DNA of 64,000 nucleotides from Inonotus obliquus. Its lineage: Eukaryota; Basidiomycota; Agaricomycetes; Hymenochaetales; Hymenochaetaceae. Numbering within the stretch: the first letter of the stretch is position 1; each line of letters starts with the position of its first letter. Location: NCBI GenBank assembly GCA_032164295.1, contig JAJHTX010000006.1, forward strand, positions 186,001 to 250,000, read 5' to 3'. A model generated the notes under the pieces. That model did no database searches. It saw nothing but the letters and a program-made list of their open reading frames with translations, and had not been told where the DNA came from. Positions 1 to 13,400 of the stretch are shown piece by piece. Made by a program: the position numbers and the translations under genes.

Positions 1-1181
1 TTCGGTTCAGAAATGGGAAGTAGCTTTCTGCGATGACTCACCAAGTGACTACTCCCCATTGCCATGGCACAGGCACTGAGAAACATACAATTGCATCTTC
101 AGAGAGCTTTATGGCTGATACTGAACTCCCTATGTATGAGACATGACGACATTCATCTGGCGAGCAACTCACCGTTTGAAGTCAAATCAAGATATATGTC
201 TACACCCAAGACGAATGCGGAACCAAAGCCAAGCAACGTCATTAGGAATATCGACAATTTTCTGCCTAAGTGTGTGCATATTTGTCAGTTGATTCGGAAT
301 CTTCCACCGACTGATAGAAGAGTAGCGCACTTTGAGAGTACAAAGCAAGAACTCGGACCACAATGATATCTGTAAGTGATATGAGCTCAGACGAATAGAA
401 ATCGAATTCTCGTTACTTACAGTTGATTAGCGTTAGACTTATCCAGTCTATTCAGGTCTTAGAAAGTGGTCACGAACGGGAAAATGTTACGCAAATGCTC
501 ACATGAAATATCGCTTGTCCATCTCGTAAATTTACCTGAGGGATATCAATGACAGGGTTACTTCAACCAGCTTCTGAACTAACAGCTAGATTCATCGCAA
601 TGAACAAGTTTTCAAAGAGCTGACGAAGTGGAAGTGAGACTAACAAGGAGTTATTTGCTTTGAATGAGAGTGCTTCGAAACCATGCAACGGTTGATTAAG
701 GTTGTCCATAACTGTCAAATGGGTGCTCACTTACTGGCCAAGGAGGTAGCTGCACCGACGATTCCGAGGTAACGATTCTGTACAGACTTGACTAAGCATT
801 CCTCTGACTAAAGGCCAGGTACTCACTGCAAAGTAGAAAACTTCAACTGCTTTCCTCGGGATTTTCTTACAGATTGCCAGCGCATGTCAGCCAAACGGTT
901 CTGTGCCATACGGATTTCATGTTTCGAGACGCACCCAGAAATACTCTATCTTTGGGTCCATTTCATAAGAATCTACTGAAGCAAAATAAAGCAGAGGAAC
1001 ATACTTACTTCCTTGTCCATCGTAAGAGCTGCAGTTCTTGTTAGCTTACGCGCAACTGTGAGTGGTGAGAAGAAAGAATACCAGCGTCGTGGATACAGAG
1101 TATCAGCACCGCCAGTTGAACATATCCGGCGTTCGTAAATACAAGCACGAGCTCTTTATACGCATCGGACGCGGAAAGCAT
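1..1181 (-). CDS. DUF6533-type multi-pass membrane protein, copy 1 (3' end off the window)
   Basis: The minus strand starts with ATG at 1181 (residues MLSASDAY), followed by a hydrophobic stretch. After an intron ending near 1040 comes A-L-T-M-D-K-E, which fits the D-x-(L/I)-T-x-x-x-E signature of DUF6533 (PF20151), a family of multi-pass fungal membrane proteins of unknown function. Further exons follow down to base 1, so the C-terminus lies outside the window. The exon layout parallels the copy at 2033-3640; for example the blocks near 61 and 2521 are nearly the same. I did not verify every splice junction, so internal lesions are possible. No function can be given beyond membrane location. 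Confidence 0.5.
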
Positions 1182-2032
1182 TATTGTACACTTCGATCAG
1201 TATCGAGTGTGGAAGAACTGGGAGGCCGTAGAGAGAAAGTCACAGAAAGGCGGAAGTGATGTGGAAGAGCGGAAGTGATGCGGAAGAGTATGTGGTTTTT
1301 ATTCTTACTCGAGGCAAAGATGACGCCCTGGTTGCTCTCGCATCTCGGGTCACTGATAGTTGCTTGACTCTGACAACTTTGCACGATCGAACGGCAAAGA
1401 GCTTTCTGATGATCAGACGAAAATATTCCAGCGGCGATGGTAGGTATTGGTTGGTGAGAAACCTGGGAATGAAAATCCATTCAGAGTTGTTGGGATTGGC
1501 CATCAAAATCCCGTGCATTCCCACGGCCTTGCTTAGTATCGACGCACCCTATTTTACTTTCAATCTTCAAAGAGTTCTCCAGGCTTTCACAACTCAAGAA
1601 AAAATGCCCGAAAAGTCTTTTCTATAGTACAAGGCATGAAAATGAGCGATGGAATTCGTCACGGCACGCGATCAAAGTGATCACGTTCTTCATTCTGACG
1701 TTACCATCTCCGCATTGCGACCAAGCTTATTCCCTTTGTTGAGGATTCAATACAGGTGTTACCGTAGATGGAATGGTCATGACCAGGCTCTTTACAGTCA
1801 CAGTTGTATAGTATGTTATTGCAAATATCCCGCTGAGTGAAGACAATGCATGCGTCCATGATTACCCCCTGGCGTATTCCGAGATCCTCTCCGGCGATAT
1901 TAACGCCACTGTCCCGTTACTCGCAAATGCCTTGGAAGCTATTGGTCCTCCTCCCGATCCCTCGGGCTCTCTAATCCATCTCCCCTGATCGGAGCTCACA
2001 TTATCAATCAGCATGCAGAAGGTAGAGAAAAC
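1182..2032. other. Intergenic spacer of the DUF6533 array
   Basis: This is duplicated spacer. The block near 1649-1730 recurs in diverged form near 4468-4560, so the tandem unit includes intergenic sequence as well as the gene. I see no supported coding exon. Confidence 0.4.
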
Positions 2033-3640
2033 TCACTCTTGAGTATTGCCTAATTCAGATCCGTCAAACTGCATCGGGCTCATCGTCCTGAATGGCGTTG
2101 TGTAGGTATTCTCTTCGGCAGCATCTTTCAAATTGAACATCATACGGCTCCCAATGACGGAGAGTAGGGATGGGCTTGCAAAGAAAGCCACAAAATTCGA
2201 GAGAAGAATGTTCTCAATCGTTACCGCAAAGAGTACGTTGTTCAAGATGCAGCATATGCAGACTCTAAAAAAACATCGTCAATATTCTGAGGAATTGAAA
2301 TTATATTAGATTGCTTACAGCACAAAATATAGTAAGTGATCCCGAACAAGAATCCTGGTGAGTTGGGAAATCTTCTGGCGAAAGGAAAACTCCTGGTACT
2401 TGTAGACCTTATAAATCGAGCGGACCAGAAGCAAAGCTCCGCCAGTCACCGGAATAGACCTATAGACTTCAGTTCATGTATGGAAAGCAGTCTCCTGTGA
2501 TGACTCACCACATGACTATTTCCCATTGCAATGGCACAGGCAATGAGAAACATACAATTGCAACTTCAGAGAGTCTTACGGCTGAAACTGAACTCCATAT
2601 GTATGAGAGATGATAATATTCGACATGCGTGTAACGCACCCTTTGAATTTAAATCATTATAGATGGCTAAACCCAAGACAAATGCGGAAGCGAAGACAAG
2701 TAACGTCTTTAGGTATATTGACAATCTCCTGCCTAAGTGTATGCATCTTTGTTAGTTGACTCGGAATCTTCCACCGACTTATAGAAGAGTTACGCACTTT
2801 GAGAATACAATGCAAGAACTCGGACCACAACGATATCTGTAGAAAGTATGAGTGCAGACGAATAGAAATCGAATTCATTTTACTTACAGTTGATTAGCGC
2901 TATACTTATCCAGTCTATTCAAGTTTTAGAAAGCGATCACGGACAGGAAAATGTCACGCAAATACTTACATGAAATATGGCTTGTCCATTTCTCAAATTT
3001 ACCTTAAGAATGTCAATGACAAGGTCGATTCGATAGTTTTCTGAACTAACAGCTACATTTATCGTGATGAGCATATTTCTCACAGCTGAAGAAGTGAAAA
3101 TGAGACTAACATTGAGTTATTCGCCTCGTGCAAGAGCCCTTCGAAATCATGCAAGGTTGATTAGAATTGCATAATTTCCCGGTGGGTGCTCAACTTACGG
3201 GCCAGGGGAGTGGCTGCACCGATAATTCCGATGTAACGATTCTGTACAAATTTAAATACGTATTCGCCCGAGTAAAAGCCAAGCACTCACCGCAAAGTAG
3301 AAAACTACAACTACTTTCCTCGGGATTTCTTGCAGATTCCCAGTGTATGTCAGCAAAACGGTCCTGTGTCATATGGATTTGATGTTCCGAGACGTACCCA
3401 GAAATACTCTATCTTTGCGTCAGTTTTATAAAAATCTACTGAAGCAAGTCAAAGCAGAGGAACACGCTCACCTCCTTGTCCATCGTAATAACTTTGATTT
3501 TGTTAGCGCTCACACTACTGTGCATGGTGAAAAGAAGGAATACCGGCATCGTAGATACAAATCATCAGCACCGCCAATAGAAAATATCCAGCGTCCGTAG
3601 AATCAAGCACGAGTTTATATGCATCGGACGTGGAAAGCAT
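2033..3640 (-). CDS. DUF6533-type multi-pass membrane protein, copy 2
   Basis: ATG at 3640 opens MLSTSDAYKLVLDSTDAGYF and a first membrane segment. Splicing then gives C-I-Y-D-V-I-T-M-D-K-E and, after the next intron, I-E-Y-F-W. The following exon reads I-P-R-K-V-V-V-V-F-Y-F-A and then N-R-Y-I-G. This order (D..T..E, W, FxxNRY) is the DUF6533 pattern. The last exon, 2033-2245, holds a C-terminal block (SLLSVIGSRMMFNL) often seen at the end of these seven-helix Agaricomycete proteins, then a polar tail. Exons in the middle (about 2480-3000) were harder to place and may be damaged. The role is unknown. Confidence 0.55.
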
Positions 3641-3859
3641 TATCGTACACTTTGATCGGATATCGAGTATGGAAGAAATGAGGGGTCGTGGAAAGGAAAT
3701 CACAAAAGTGTGGAACTGATGGGGAAGAGTATGTGGCTTTTATACTTACTAGAGCCAAAGGTGACGCCTCTGGTTGCTCCGTGCCACGGGGCTGAGTTGC
3801 ATCTCCGGACATTGATAGTTTCCTGGCTCTTACATCTTTGCACAAGGACATCTTGCACG

Positions 3860-4460
3860 ATTGTGCGACAAAGATCTCACCGATGATAAAGTATTCGGGC
3901 GGCGATGGAAAAGCGGTACGAGTAAAGAATTCTCAGTCGCGCGGGAAGAGGCTCTATATTTCGTGTACAGTACCTGCAAAGAACTCTACCGGAAGAATGA
4001 GATTAGTGTGCACGTACATGTGCAGAAGGACTCACCTCAGTCGCGGGGGAAGAGACCGAGGCGACGGGAACAAACTTAGAGCGTGCTCGGCTGCACTGGT
4101 TAGTTGCAGCAACCGATCAATCCCGGGCCGTATGCTAGAAAAGCCTTGCCGATGCAGGTTAATCTACCACCGGTAGGCGTTTTCGTTGTGGCAAGGCACT
4201 TGTACTGATCCCGGGATCAGTGCAGACGAGCACGCCCTTATAGTAGACGAAAAAGAAATTTCCTACGCACCGAATCAGCCATTTCGTCAATCCAGCCAGA
4301 GTTGTAGTTGTCGAACACTGGTAACCTATCAAAATCCCATACATTGCATAATGCCCCACAGCATCGCATCGCTTCACTACGCGCCGGTTTCAGGCGGTTT
4401 CTTCTGCTTTCCTCTCTTCACAGAACCGAAGTAAAAGTCCTTTCCAGTGTCCACATGAAT
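3860..4460. other. Spacer with copy-specific insertion
   Basis: This stretch has no counterpart in the first spacer, so copy 2's upstream region carries extra sequence. It contains a short palindrome near 4206 (TGATCCCGGGATCA). Small open frames on both strands lack any recognisable domain. Confidence 0.3.
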
Positions 4461-4786
4461 AAAAACAATGGCTTTCGTCACGGTATGCGGTGCCATCATT
4501 CAAAGTGATCACATCCTTCGTTCTGACGTTCCTGTCTCCGAGTTGCGACCAAACTCGTCCCCTTCGCTGATGGTTCAATGCAGGTGTTGCAATAGATGGG
4601 ATGACCAAGCTCTTTACAATCATAACTGTATGGTATTTACGCCCCTAGCCTGCTACTCGCTAGTTTCATGGAAGCTGGCGAGTTCTCCTCTTGATTCCTG
4701 GAGCTCTCCGGTACGTTTCCCCTGACCCGAACTCAGATCATCAATTTATATGCAGATGGTGGGGAAAACTCACTTTCGAGAATTGG

Positions 4787-5860
4787 CTAGTAACTCGGAT
4801 CTGTCAAACTGCATCGCGCTGATCTGAATGATAATGTGTAGGTATTCTCGTTTTTCGTCGCAGCATCCTTCAATTGGAACATCATCCGGCTTCCAATGAC
4901 GGAGAGTAGGGATGGGTTTGCAAAGATACCCATAAAATTCGAAAGAAGACTGTTCTCAACCGGTACCATAAAGCCTAAGTTCTTCACGATGGAGCAGATG
5001 CATACTCTAGAAAAGCTGTCAATACGAGTGATTGGTGTTATGTAGGGCTCCGATCGTTTCGGATACGCGTACGGTCGTATAACTCAGACTCTATACGCAT
5101 AAGGCCGTATAAATACGGCCGTATACTTGACTATCCAGACCTTTATACGCATATGGAAGGCCCGCCCGGATAATGTAAATTCATTGGTCTTCCGAACCAA
5201 CAGCTATATTATCGCGATCAACAAGTTTTCTTCTTCTTCTCGGAACTGAAGACGTGAAAATGAGACTAACATTGAGTTATTTGCTCTGTATGAGAGTACT
5301 ACGAATCTGCAAATTTTGATCGGAATTACCCATATTTGTCCGGTGCGTGCTCAACTTACGGACCAAGGGAGTGGCCGCACCTATAATCCCGATGTAACGA
5401 TTCTGTACAGACCCGACTAAGTATCGCGCCCCGACTAAAAGTCAAGTACTCACCGCAAAGTAGAAAACTGCAACTGCTTTCTTCGGGATTTTCTTACAGA
5501 TTACCAGTGCATGTCAGTAAACCAGTTCCATGCCAAATGGATTTGATGTTCTGAGACGCACCCAGAAGTACTCCATCTTTGTCAGTGATATAATATTCTG
5601 CTGAAGCAAGTCAAAATAGATGAACACGCTCACCTCTTTGTCTATCGTAAGACCTTTGGTTCTTGTTAGCGTTCACACTACTCTGCATGGAAGAGAAGAA
5701 ATACCAGCATCGTAGATACAAATTATCAGCACCAGTTGAAAATATCCAGCGTTCGTAAATCCAAGGACGAGGTCATATGCGTCAATAGAGTCTATGGTTG
5801 CAATGCCATTGGACGCGGGAAGTATCATTCAGAACACTTTGATCAAATATTGTGGGAAAC
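4787..5860 (-). pseudogene. DUF6533-type membrane protein, copy 3 (decayed)
   Basis: The 3' exon (4787-4987) encodes the same SLLSVIGSRMMF C-terminal block as copy 2. The 5' exon near 5700-5830 still reads D-A-Y-D-L-V-L-G-F-T-N-A-G-Y-F, but the ATG of copies 1 and 2 is gone. The middle exons are missing. They are replaced at about 5037-5170 by unrelated sequence rich in ATACGGCCGTAT-like repeats. The N-terminus and middle are both damaged, so I call a pseudogene. Confidence 0.55.
5040..5165. repeat. Short palindromic CGTATA/ACGGCCGTAT repeats
   Basis: The segment carries several overlapping inverted units such as GGCCGTATAAATACGGCC, in place of the middle exons of the third DUF6533 copy. It looks like a small insertion or a repair scar. 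Confidence 0.45.
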
Positions 5861-6372
5861 CTGAGAGATTTGGAAGAGGAAGTCACAAAAGGGACTGATG
5901 TGGAAGAGTTTGCGGTTCTTATACTTTGCTTGAGGCATAAGTGAGTCGTGATGCCCTTGATTTATCTTGGCCATGGGCGCGAAATGCATCTCTGATTACT
6001 GGTAGTTGCTTGACTCCCACAGCAATGGTCACGCTGATGATCAGACGAAGAATTTCAGCAGCGGTGGCGGAGGAGCTGGTCGTCGGCGCCAGTGTCCGGA
6101 TAACACTTGTCCTGCCAAAAAAAATTCCCATGATCACTGGATCAAGATCTGTGAATGTGATTGAAGCAGAGGTAGAGGTAGAACAAGACCGTGACCGCAG
6201 TCAAACGGGCTCTAATGGTGCGTGATATCGTATCATTGCACGACAATCTGAAAGGATGAGAAACTCGTCGCTTCATCAAGACTAGTACTTTGAACGCATA
6301 TGCGTGCCTACGACAAGAAAATTACAGAATCAAGAGGTCATCATGTCGAGTTAGCGTGAATCCATGAATCGT

Positions 6373-8060
6373 TCAATCATCACGCTTAGCATTTATAACG
6401 CTCCCGCTACTGCCGCTTCCCTTGATCCGATCCGTCCTCACATCCTGTGCAATCTCGTTCATATCTTCTCCCTCTTCAACCTTGCGTAATTGACGCGAAT
6501 CGAGATGGTAATCATAATCCGAAAGGAAGAAGTACACGGCTGGTACGGCAACACAAAGAGCCCCGACTACATTCCCGAGGAAAGCTGCTATCAGAGATCT
6601 GACGAACGGAGATATCAGATGCTGAGCTAGCAATACTATATTAGCTCCAGGCATTATGCTTACTTTCTGATATATTGTGCCACTGTGAGCTACGAAATGA
6701 GAGTAACGACTTCCCTTCATAATACAAAAGGTGAGAAGCACGAACCGGTGCGCCAAAGAGCATGCCAACGGGCACGAGGAACATGTTTGCTGGACCATCT
6801 CATCAGGATTCGACTCCAGGTTGATGGGCATTTGACGTACCGACGACTACAGAATGAGCCACGTGGAATGGTCATCTCAAGCACGCTTCAGAACATTATG
6901 GTATTGAACCACGTACCATGATCATAGCCGCACGCCACAAAAATCTTCAGAGGAACTCAGCTGACACGAAATGCGTTGCATCCAAAATAAACAAACGTAC
7001 CCAAATAGGGATCCAGATAGCGATAACCTGTAGTCAAGACGGTCGTTTAGCCCCGGGTGTACATCCTGCGAGCTATAAACCCGCACCTTTGATACGGTCT
7101 CCCTTGAACCCGCAGCTTGCTGAGGACACCCCGATTTCAGCGGAAGAAAGTAGAATAACACAAGGTGATGCACTTACCCAGACAGCGATGCAAACTAGCC
7201 AATTACAAGCTATTCCTCTCAGGAAAATCTGGTGCCACTCTGGAGTACCGGCTTTCTTTCTGTGGTGTTCCGTGAGAATCCGCTATGTTGGTTTGCGCCC
7301 ATACGAGTATGCAGAACGTACATGGCAAACTCCATTACGAATTCCTCATACGGAGTCATTGAGATAACACCAGTGTCTGGGAAAGAGTCAAACCTTAACG
7401 TTTATAGGAGTGTATACCTGCGGAAAGGGCCCCACATTTGACGAGAACGGCAGCGAAGAATAGACTGCCACATAAATTCCCGAACAGCACTGCTTTTTCA
7501 TCAGGCGAAACGCGGTAAGAGCATGATTGCCATGTACTCACCGATGATCCAGTTGACAAATACGGCCCACCACGGTATAGCACGTTTCATCCACGCCATA
7601 GGAAACACCTGACAAGGTTGGACTCACGAACGCAGGAGAAAAGGGCATAGTACCATACCATCATATTGCTCGTGAGGAGTTCCTGGCCCGTGAGTACAAT
7701 CCTAGAATAATGTATCAGTCGCACTCGACAAGTGGCATTCTTCCTGGCCATTACATGACGAGACCGACGGGAAATACCCCTCCGCCCAATATCTTGACAA
7801 GTCCCGGATTGTCGGAATTCAGTTGTGGAGAACCTCCTTCGATGATTTCCAGGAGTAATCCACCGGTCGATAGAAAAACGCCAGCAATCACGGCCTGTAG
7901 AGTCCAAGGTTCAGTCGTGATGTCCGTTTGCCAGATGATCATAGAGACATCGCCCAACCTTGAAGAATACTTTATCGTACCGCGTCTGATACTTTGCGAC
8001 GCCATGCTCGACCATCGCAATGGCCACGTCTCGCGGCGGGAGTGTGCTAGGTGTACTCAT
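6373..8060 (-). CDS. Formate/nitrite transporter (FNT) family protein
   Basis: Spliced from ATG at 8060, the protein begins MSTPSTLPPRDVAIAMVEHG, runs through A-V-I-A-G-V-F-L-S-T-G-G-L-L, then G-Q-E-L-L-T-S-N-M-M, N-L-C-G-S-L-F-F-A-A, and the helix R-G-I-A-C-N-W-L-V-C-I-A-V-W. It continues with W-I-F-V-A-C-G-Y-D-H, an N-M-F segment, and L-G-N-V-V-G-A-L. These are the hallmark helices and loops of FNT channels, which form pentamers and carry formate, nitrite or related small monovalent anions. The C-terminal tail (last about 45 residues) is polar and acidic. At least eight short introns break the gene, and I found no frame lesion. The substrate cannot be decided from sequence. Fungal members are usually plasma-membrane nitrite or formate carriers. 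Confidence 0.9.
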
Positions 8061-8562
8061 TATGGGCGGTCCTTTCGAGTTACACTAATTGCGTGCCCAA
8101 GGAAAGGAAGGGGATGGTGGACGTGGACGGAAAGTATGGGCGCGCCGCATTCCATGCGTTACGATGGGTGGAAATAAATTATGTGAGATCGCTCAAACAT
8201 GAACCAAAAGTCTGTGTTCCTAATTTAGTCCATGAGCTGTTGTCGTAATTATGCCGATAATTCATTGGTTTGCCTTAGCGCTTCCTCCCAGGTAGCGTGC
8301 CTAACAAGCTAGAAGCCTCATACGCGTATTCTATTGGGATTGCACTGGGCAACATGTCGCCTGGGAAAAGCTCCACTATCACGGACGTTTGGATACGTTC
8401 TGGCCATGTCTTCTTGTAAATGTCTTCTGTCGCTATTCATTGCGGAGTCGATAGTGTACCACGGGATGAATCCGAATGTTCTTCAGTAATGAACTTGTGA
8501 TGAGATTCCCCACATGCAGTCTCACATGCAGGGTGTTCTTGATGCGTGGAAGTTTTCCGCTA
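8061..8562. other. Upstream region of the FNT gene
   Basis: No supported coding exon. It presumably contains the FNT promoter. No TATA box or other element stands out. Confidence 0.3.
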
Positions 8563-8949
8563 TCACATCCGAGATACGCAAATAATGCCGATAGGTGCTT
8601 TCGGCAATTCCGGCAACATCGATCGAAGGTGAGAAGTCTCGATAATTCTGCCCTTTCCGCGGTTCACTGTGCACTGGAAGATGCTTCCGACCCCTTTCCA
8701 GGCGAGGAGCAGCACATTTTCTTGCGCATCTTTATGAACGAAGCTCAGCATCTGAGCCAAAACCGGCGATAGGTGGCTACAGAAGTTTGGGCGCGGAAGC
8801 GGAAACGCACTATGCAGATTTATCGGAGTAATAAACTCTCCGACATCCGGATATCCGATGGTGCGAGGAAAAAGAGACCAGTAAGGAGTTTCTTCCGTTT
8901 CAGCTAAGCGAAAAGGAGTTTCTACTTGTACCTCAACATGACTGGGCAT
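8563..8949 (-). CDS. Unrecognised short protein or exon
   Basis: An ATG-initiated 128-codon frame (MPSHVEVQVETPF...) gives a mixed hydrophobic/polar protein with no domain I can name. Minus-strand frames at 8992-9690 may be further exons of the same decayed locus, but I could not splice them into one reading frame. It might be a remnant of an F-box or other fast-evolving Agaricomycete gene, which is a guess. Confidence 0.2.
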   Translation of the reverse strand: MPSHVEVQVETPFRLAETEETPYWSLFPRTIGYPDVGEFITPINLHSAFPLPRPNFCSHLSPVLAQMLSFVHKDAQENVLLLAWKGVGSIFQCTVNRGKGRIIETSHLRSMLPELPKAPIGIICVSRM

Positions 8950-10409
8950 GCAAAGTGCGTCATCAAGTAAATGGCTCCTTGCTAGGTAATTTTAGCCAGT
9001 CGCGCGGCCTATCGTCAGCATAGCATGGCGCACCCTTGCCCTGAGATTCTGGGTGAAGCTCGACTCAAAAGAAAGGAAGAAGCCACCGGTTCTTTCAAAC
9101 TTCGGCTTTGCCAGGCACATGCTCGGGAATGAGGTGCAACGGCGTTCATCCGTGATGTCACTGCAGACCGTTTTTCCGTGCCTATCGGAGGGGTAAGAAT
9201 CCAAAGGTGCGAGTTTATGGAAGCTGGTTCCGTCTTATCCATTCGGGAGATCGTCTAAGATCGAAGAGAAACGATACTTACTGTACTTCCGAGGAGGAAG
9301 TGGCATCCTAGTCCAAACGCCAATCGTTCGGGCCGGTCAATTTATCGAGTTTGCGTTACGTAATGCAGAAGAAAGCCTTCACCGCCCATCCCCAACTCAA
9401 CTCATTAACCTTTCAAACGCAACTTATCCTGAGTACATACCACCGTCAGTATACACTGTAGCTTAGAGAAGGGATCAGCTAGCATTGCGGATTGTTTCGC
9501 ACGCATGAAGCAATGAATCCCAATCGGCAGTCGACAAGAACTCCGACCTCGATGTTTTGCGAGTCTTGTCTCTACTAGATTCATGATCGTCCTTGGACGC
9601 ACCGCGTCCATGTATGGATTCTGGGTGTCTGCAGGCTCCTATCCATCGTCTTAGACAACAAGTTCTCGCCCAACTGGAATCCGAGGTCAAACAAGGTTGC
9701 GCGTGACCGCATCTAATGCACGAACAGCCTCAGACAACAGACAAGACTCCGTTCGTCAGGTATTGAATTTCAATGACAACCCGACGAAGCCAAGGTATGA
9801 ACTCACTCATTATGATCTAGCAAGGCCGCCCTGGCCTGAGTGCTTATGGATACAACCTCCAATCTCCAAAATCACGACGAAGTTTCCGTTCCTCGGACCT
9901 AGCTGTATCGATCAAGGTGCGTGTCCGAACTTTGAACTAATGCCAACATGCGATTGTTCATTGACGGTCGGGATCCTGTGATACGCAGGAGGCTGAAGAA
10001 GCAAGAGAACCGACTCCAGCTAACTTCGTTGTTCGCACCGAGCATGTGGTCTGAGCAATCAGCACCTTCGTTTCCGCCCTTTTTCACTTCTTGATGATTC
10101 TGGAATGTATATCTTGATATCCTAGGATTTCGTTTGGCTGTGTTGCATAAGAGAACCGACTGGGAGCTGTGAACTTCTTGAAAATTAGTGTAGCCTGGTC
10201 AAAAAAGTTTGGAATCTTATCGTCTCTAGTTGTTTTGGATGAAACGCACCTACTGCTTCTCGGAAGGAAAAAATAAAACAATTTTTTATTGAGGATACAG
10301 CAAGACGATGCAAAAGTACACAAAACTCAGAGATTTGTTATCACAAAGATGGTCCGCAGTCAAAACTCACACACGGTCTTTACATAACCGTATATCCCGC
10401 ACCGCACGT
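8950..10409. other. Region with no assignable gene
   Basis: Only short frames occur on either strand, none with a recognisable motif. Bases 10084-10400 are the downstream region of MCM2. Confidence 0.35.
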
Positions 10410-13400
10410 CTAAGTGTCCCGGCGGAACGCCTTTTCAATGACCTCATCAACAAGGCGGTATCCATTAGCCGTAAACAGGCGAGAGTGGAGGAAAGGTTGA
10501 GTATCAAAGATATCATGTTCCTTGGCCTAAAAGCACAATGTCAGAATATACTTCGGAGATCTAGTAATATCGAAGGGACGGGAATGGGAACTTACACGTT
10601 CTTCAAGCTCCGATACATTGACTGAAACTTTCTCAGGTTGTTCTCCATGCTGAGCTTGGTAGAACCGGACTTTGTCTTTGATGACTTGGCCGAGGATGAA
10701 CGATAATAGCTCTTCGTGGTCCCTGGACTGAGTGAGGTACTTGCGGAAGCCCTAAAGGTGACAAGATTAAGACATGCGATACAACGACAGCAAGAAAGGT
10801 GGGAAAAACTAACCCTCTCGAGCGTCCTCTTAATACTCGTCTTCTGAGCACTAACAAAACTACCAACCATAACTGAAATAGCCAAATCGATATCATCTCC
10901 TCGAACATATTCTCTCAAATGCATCTTCGCACTAGCTTCAGCCATTCGAATCATACTTTCCAAATGACGAACTGTGATAGGTATGGAACCTGTTGCGATC
11001 GATTCACGACGGAGATCTGCGAAGAGACGAGAGAGTTTTTCTTGATCGAGGTTGAAGAGTTTCGGACGGATTTTTTCACGTGCGAACATGATGTATTTTC
11101 GGAGGAGGTCTTGAGGTATCATCTAGTAACTCTTGCGTTAGTAGATTGAAGGAAGTCGTAAGGTCAGGTACGTACGTCTTCATCAAGAGATGTCCCGATA
11201 TCCATTTCTTCCGTCTCAGCTTTGAAATATGGGTGACTCCTACGATGGCTTCCAACAACGAATTTCGCGAGAAGTTCGTCTGCTACGGGGTCCACAGTAT
11301 CCTTCACGACACAAAGTACATCAAACCGAGATAAGATAGGCTCCGTAAGCTCCACGTTCTGTTGGAATGGTATAGTCGGATTATAACGTCCACGAATGGG
11401 GTTGGCCGCGGCTATAATAGCACAACGAGCTTGAAGTGTCGTAACGATTCCAGCTTTAGAGATAGATATGGACTGCTGCTCCATAGCTTCGTGGATTGAC
11501 GTTCGATCCGCGTCGTTCATCTTGTCGAACTCGTCAATGAGACAAGTACCTTTGTCAGCGAGAACAAGAGCGCCACCTTCCAAGGTCCATTCTCGCGTCA
11601 CAGGGTCCTTACGTACGCTTGCCGTGAGACCGACCGCTGAAGCGCCCTGACCAGTTGTGAATACAGCACGATGCGCTGTCTTCTCAACGTACTTCAGGAA
11701 CTGAGACTTTGCAGTACCTGGGTCACCGAGAAGAAGAACGTTGATATCACCTCGGATTCGGTGTTTACGATTTATATCCTTTGATACACCACCGAAGAGG
11801 GAGAGTGCTATAGCCGTCTTGATATCTTCGTGTCCATAGATAGATGGAGCTATGGATTTGATGATACGCTTGCGAATGCGCTCGTCGCGAGCTAGTGAGC
11901 GGATTTCCCGCTCATCTTCTTCGGTGAGACGGAATGCCGCGAATAAATCTTCTTTTTTGTTGATATGATTTGCTTCGATGATTGTTGAGAATACAGGGAA
12001 GCCATTTTTCGAGTTGAGAGATGCATCAAAATTGTTACGATAGATGCCGGTTACTTCCTATATAAAAGGTGAGAAGTTGGAGGGGCTAGAGCCACCAGAA
12101 TTATACTCACCACTTCTTCACCGGGTTTGGCTGAATCGACCAGGTCCCAAAGAAGAATGACCTCCCGATGCCTCGGTAGACGTCCTGGAGGCACGGAACC
12201 AGGTGACTCCTGAAGTGTCATCTTTTGGTAGTTGCGGTATACAGTCTATTTGCACATTGTCAGTGCACACTCATAAAGATAGCAAAATTTCATACCTGTT
12301 CCTGATTAACCCTGAAAGCCCCCTTTGCTCCGCAAGCTGCACAGAAACTAATACTAATCTCCTTACTTGCATCCTGGTAGAAAGGTCCCAACACAGCGCC
12401 ACACTTCCTGCAATCGAATTTTACATATTTAAGCTGCGGGAAGACACCGCTTCTGCGGGTCACAACTCCTGATACGCGCACGAGATTGTTGAGATGCACG
12501 CGACGCAAGTCACGTAGTGATGCAGCGGACGGTAAGTCCGTGATACGGACATGAATTTCGGAATGGATACGCTCGTAGTTCGGGTACGAGATCAACACAA
12601 CGGAAAGAGCGACCTCATCGAATATAGTGAGCATTTGGCTTGGACAGATGATAAGGAAGTAAGCAATGACAGCCATGGTGTCTGCGAGATGTGTGTAGGA
12701 AACTTCCAGAGACTCGGCGTTGTCTAAGACGATCAAGTTAGATCGTGTGTCTAATTCAGCTTCGCAAACACTTACTTTCACCAAGGTTCCGGATACGAGG
12801 ATAGTGCACAGAGTTACCTTGCTCATCGGTATACGAAGTCAGGAATTGACGGAAATGCTTCGCAATAGAACGTCGAACGCGGTCATTTGCAATCCACTCA
12901 GCAATCGAGTCCGCCTTGATATCGTGCAATTGCTCAAGTGGGATCTCGGCTTCGATACCCTCAGCGTCATCGATTTCAACCCGCTCATCATATTGACGAC
13001 GCGCGCGTCGCTTCATTCCCGCCAGGAGCCCACCATCCAGCCCTTCCTCCTCGCTCTCCTCGCTCTGAAGGAGATCAGGCGCCCTTGTACGCGCTGCGGC
13101 ACGTGCGCCTCGACGACCCATACGTTCACGTCGATCGCGCTGAGCCATAGCTCTCTCAGCCGCACGCCTCTGAGCCAAGGTCATCTCGTCAAACTCTTCC
13201 TCATCGTCAACTCCTTCCGGATCATAAGTATCGAGAGCCTGGTTTTCCGCGTAATCACTTCAGAAGCTTGTCAGTCATCACAAGTCGCGTCGAATATCCA
13301 TCACGTACTCTAGCAATGTCTCGCCAAAGAGGTCTTCGCCTTCACCATCCTCTTCATCAACCGCATTATCATCGATATCCGGAACCGCGTCCTGATCGCT

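Noticed and set aside
12720..13313. 197-codon plus-strand frame opposite MCM2
   Set aside because: It is antisense to MCM2 exons, crosses MCM2 introns and has no recognisable domain.
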